Source: Lachnospiraceae bacterium UBA3401
Lineage (GTDB): Bacteria > Bacillota > Clostridia > Lachnospirales > Lachnospiraceae
DNA length: 7,795 nt
Assembly: GCA_002358575.1 (NCBI GenBank)
Contig: DEPD01000078.1
Coordinates: forward strand, 4,964-12,758
Direction of reading: 5' to 3'
The position numbers and the translations under genes were made by a program. Position 1 is the first letter of the stretch; every line of letters begins with the position of its first letter. The notes beneath the pieces are model-generated. The model worked only from the letters and a program-made list of their open reading frames with translations, did no database searches and was not told the origin of the DNA. Shown here in pieces: positions 6,513 through 7,795 of the stretch.

Positions 6513-7697
6513 TTACTGCTCTTCTAAAAGTGTTTGAAGCGTAGGGTGAATTTGCAAAAATGTCTCTAGTGCAATGAGCGACTGTTGTGTTTTTGACCCT
6601 GCATGGTATTTTATATGGTCTTTTTTCACTGCCCGTATTAGAATATTTTTGGGGGTATGTTCCATATCAATAAATTCAAGAATCTGTGTATCATATCCGT
6701 ATTTTTCTAGCAATTCTGCGCGCACTGCATCTGTGATTAACGCAGCCATGCGCTCTTTTATCAGCCCGTATTTCAATAGTGGTCTGAGCACATCAGAGGA
6801 GATTTGTCCGTTTAGTTCATGCTGGCAGCACGGCACAGATAAGATAACTCGCGCATTCCATTTTATTGCTCTGGCTAGTGCATAGTCTGTCGCTGTGTCG
6901 CAGGCATGTAGTGTCACAACCATATCCACAGTTTCTGCATTTTCGTAGGAACCAATATCTCCTACTTGAAATTTTAACCCTTCATATCCCAAATTATCCG
7001 CAAGTGCCTGACAGTGTATGATTACGTCCTCTTTTAAATCAAGTCCAACAATGCGGACAGAATACTGGTGCATTACTTTTAGATAATAATACAGTGCAAA
7101 AGTTAGATAAGATTTTCCACAGCCAAAATCAATAATTTTTAGTGGCCGATTGTCCTTTTGGGGCAGATAAGATAAAATATCCTGCACAAATTCAAGGTAT
7201 CTGTTAATCTGGCGGAATTTATCATATTTAGCCTTGATAACATTTCCTTCTGGCGATTGCACACCGAGCGCTACCAGAAAAGGCACTGGTTCATTTTGCG
7301 GTAGAATGTATTGCTTTTGTTTGTTGTGTGAGAAATCCTTCTGTTGGTTTTTTGTCTGTTCCTCCGGTGTTTTTTGCCTTTCCTTTATGGTTTGCTTTCC
7401 TTTTTTGCTCACAAGCACAGTTAATTTATGGCGTTCTGTCTCGACCTCAAGCTGTTTGAAATCTTCAGTCAAGGAAGCGACAAGCAGGTCTGGGAGTGCA
7501 TCAGGAGTTAAATTCTGGTGATATGCCTTTGTCCCTACAAACCGCTCCGCCTGGTATAAAAGCTCCTCCTTTTTGAGCACCGGCCGTATGCGAAGCTTTT
7601 GTATCTTCTCCCGATTGCGGGGATTGCTGGCTGTCGCGCATAGGATTCTTTCCTTATTATTAATATAATCTGTCAATCGTTGTCTCAAATTATCCAT
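6513..7697 (-). CDS. Class I SAM-dependent methyltransferase (Methyltransf_32 type)
   Basis: 394 residues, complete. Residues about 1-100 are an alpha/beta N-terminal region (ELLYQAERFVGTKAYHQNL, 45-63), followed by a very charged linker (about 98-128, rich in K, Q and E). A conserved lead-in follows (YILPQNEPVPFLVALGV, 130-146; KFRQINRYLEFV, 160-171). The Rossmann-type domain starts at about 187 with motif I DFGCGKS (190-196), the acidic end of the second strand at GLDLK (218-222), HACDTATDYALA (264-275) and SVPCCQHEL (287-295). The last two are signatures of the Methyltransf_32 group, which also includes eukaryotic METTL25/GSTCD-like proteins. It transfers a methyl group from S-adenosylmethionine; the substrate cannot be read from the sequence, and RNA or protein are both possible. 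I see no Shine-Dalgarno sequence before the ATG at 7697. An in-frame stop at 7742-7740 limits any extension, and no other ATG lies between. Confidence 0.92.
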   Translation of the reverse strand: MDNLRQRLTDYINNKERILCATASNPRNREKIQKLRIRPVLKKEELLYQAERFVGTKAYHQNLTPDALPDLLVASLTEDFKQLEVETERHKLTVLVSKKGKQTIKERQKTPEEQTKNQQKDFSHNKQKQYILPQNEPVPFLVALGVQSPEGNVIKAKYDKFRQINRYLEFVQDILSYLPQKDNRPLKIIDFGCGKSYLTFALYYYLKVMHQYSVRIVGLDLKEDVIIHCQALADNLGYEGLKFQVGDIGSYENAETVDMVVTLHACDTATDYALARAIKWNARVILSVPCCQHELNGQISSDVLRPLLKYGLIKERMAALITDAVRAELLEKYGYDTQILEFIDMEHTPKNILIRAVKKDHIKYHAGSKTQQSLIALETFLQIHPTLQTLLEEQ

Positions 7698-7704
7698 AGA
7701 CGAT

Positions 7705-7713
7705 ATTGTAACA
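7705..7713 (-). promoter_or_regulatory. Possible extended -10 element directly before the methyltransferase start
   Basis: TGTTACAAT on the minus strand is a TGn plus TACAAT extended -10. Its start point would fall at about 7698, immediately before the ATG, giving a leaderless mRNA. This would fit the missing ribosome binding site. A competing pair, TTTCAA (7748-7743) and CATAAT (7725-7720) with a 17-nt spacer, would give a leader of about 16 nt. Both have poor -35 boxes. Confidence 0.3.
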
Positions 7714-7774
7714 TGAAATATTATGCATTGAAAGCTTTTTTATTGAAAATATTGTTATAATTCAGCCTCAGGAT

Positions 7775-7791
7775 TTTGCATTTACTGCAAA
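7775..7791. repeat. Short inverted repeat at the window edge
   Basis: TTTGCA (7775-7780) and TGCAAA (7786-7791) pair around TTTAC. It lies in the gap upstream of the methyltransferase, which otherwise shows only AT-rich sequence and a TATAAT (7756-7761, plus strand) without a matching -35. It is too short to assign a role. Confidence 0.25.
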
Positions 7792-7795
7792 GTCC

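Noticed and set aside
2024..7271. Shared word ACACCGAGCGC near 2025 and near 7260, suggesting a dispersed repeat
   Set aside because: In both places it encodes Ala-Leu-Gly-Val on the minus strand with the same codons, and flanking bases do not match; chance plus codon use explains it.
1..7795. Search for CRISPR, toxin-antitoxin, defence, mobile-element or phage signatures
   Set aside because: No spaced direct repeats, transposase or integrase motifs, terminal inverted repeats or small paired genes are visible; the four genes account for most of the window.

Overview
The window looks like a chromosomal segment from a low-GC Gram-positive bacterium, most likely a gut Lachnospiraceae-type Clostridium relative (Roseburia/Butyrivibrio/Agathobacter neighbourhood). 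I base this on the AT-rich sequence, the AGAGG/GGAGG ribosome binding sites, and the family mix: a BspA-like leucine-rich repeat protein, a DUF5722 protein and a clostridial-type SAM methyltransferase. The genus assignment is inference. I see no tRNA, rRNA, insertion sequence, phage gene or CRISPR array.

Layout. Bases 1-202 hold a hairpin terminator-like element, a sigma-A-type promoter and the leader of the only plus-strand gene. That gene (203-1987) encodes a cytoplasmic protein with ankyrin-like helical repeats followed by BspA-type leucine-rich repeats. It converges on a minus-strand gene (2015-3622) for an exported DUF5722 protein, which looks like a TIM-barrel glycosidase with two conserved glutamates. 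A perfect hairpin overlapping the plus-strand stop codon separates the two. Upstream of the DUF5722 gene are a strong extended -10 promoter, a palindrome that straddles its -35 box, and a leader of about 135 nt with several hairpins, two of which can pair in mutually exclusive ways.

Next, also on the minus strand, is a large gene (3817-6333) for a membrane-anchored extracytoplasmic protein with a beta-rich, propeller-like middle and a C-terminal domain resembling a C39/papain-like peptidase whose catalytic residues seem to be replaced. Its 179-nt upstream region contains a 13-bp inverted repeat and a run of alternating GCATTTT/AAAATGC hairpins. The last gene (6513-7697, minus) is a complete Methyltransf_32-type SAM-dependent methyltransferase with very little leader and no visible Shine-Dalgarno sequence.

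How they work together. The two exported proteins (DUF5722 and the anchored propeller/pseudo-C39 protein) are adjacent on one strand and could act together at the cell surface, for example on a surface glycan. However, the gap between them is 194 nt and the DUF5722 gene has its own promoter, so they are not a tight operon. The methyltransferase and the LRR protein look like independent units. The most unusual material is the DUF5722 promoter/leader and the 838-residue protein.
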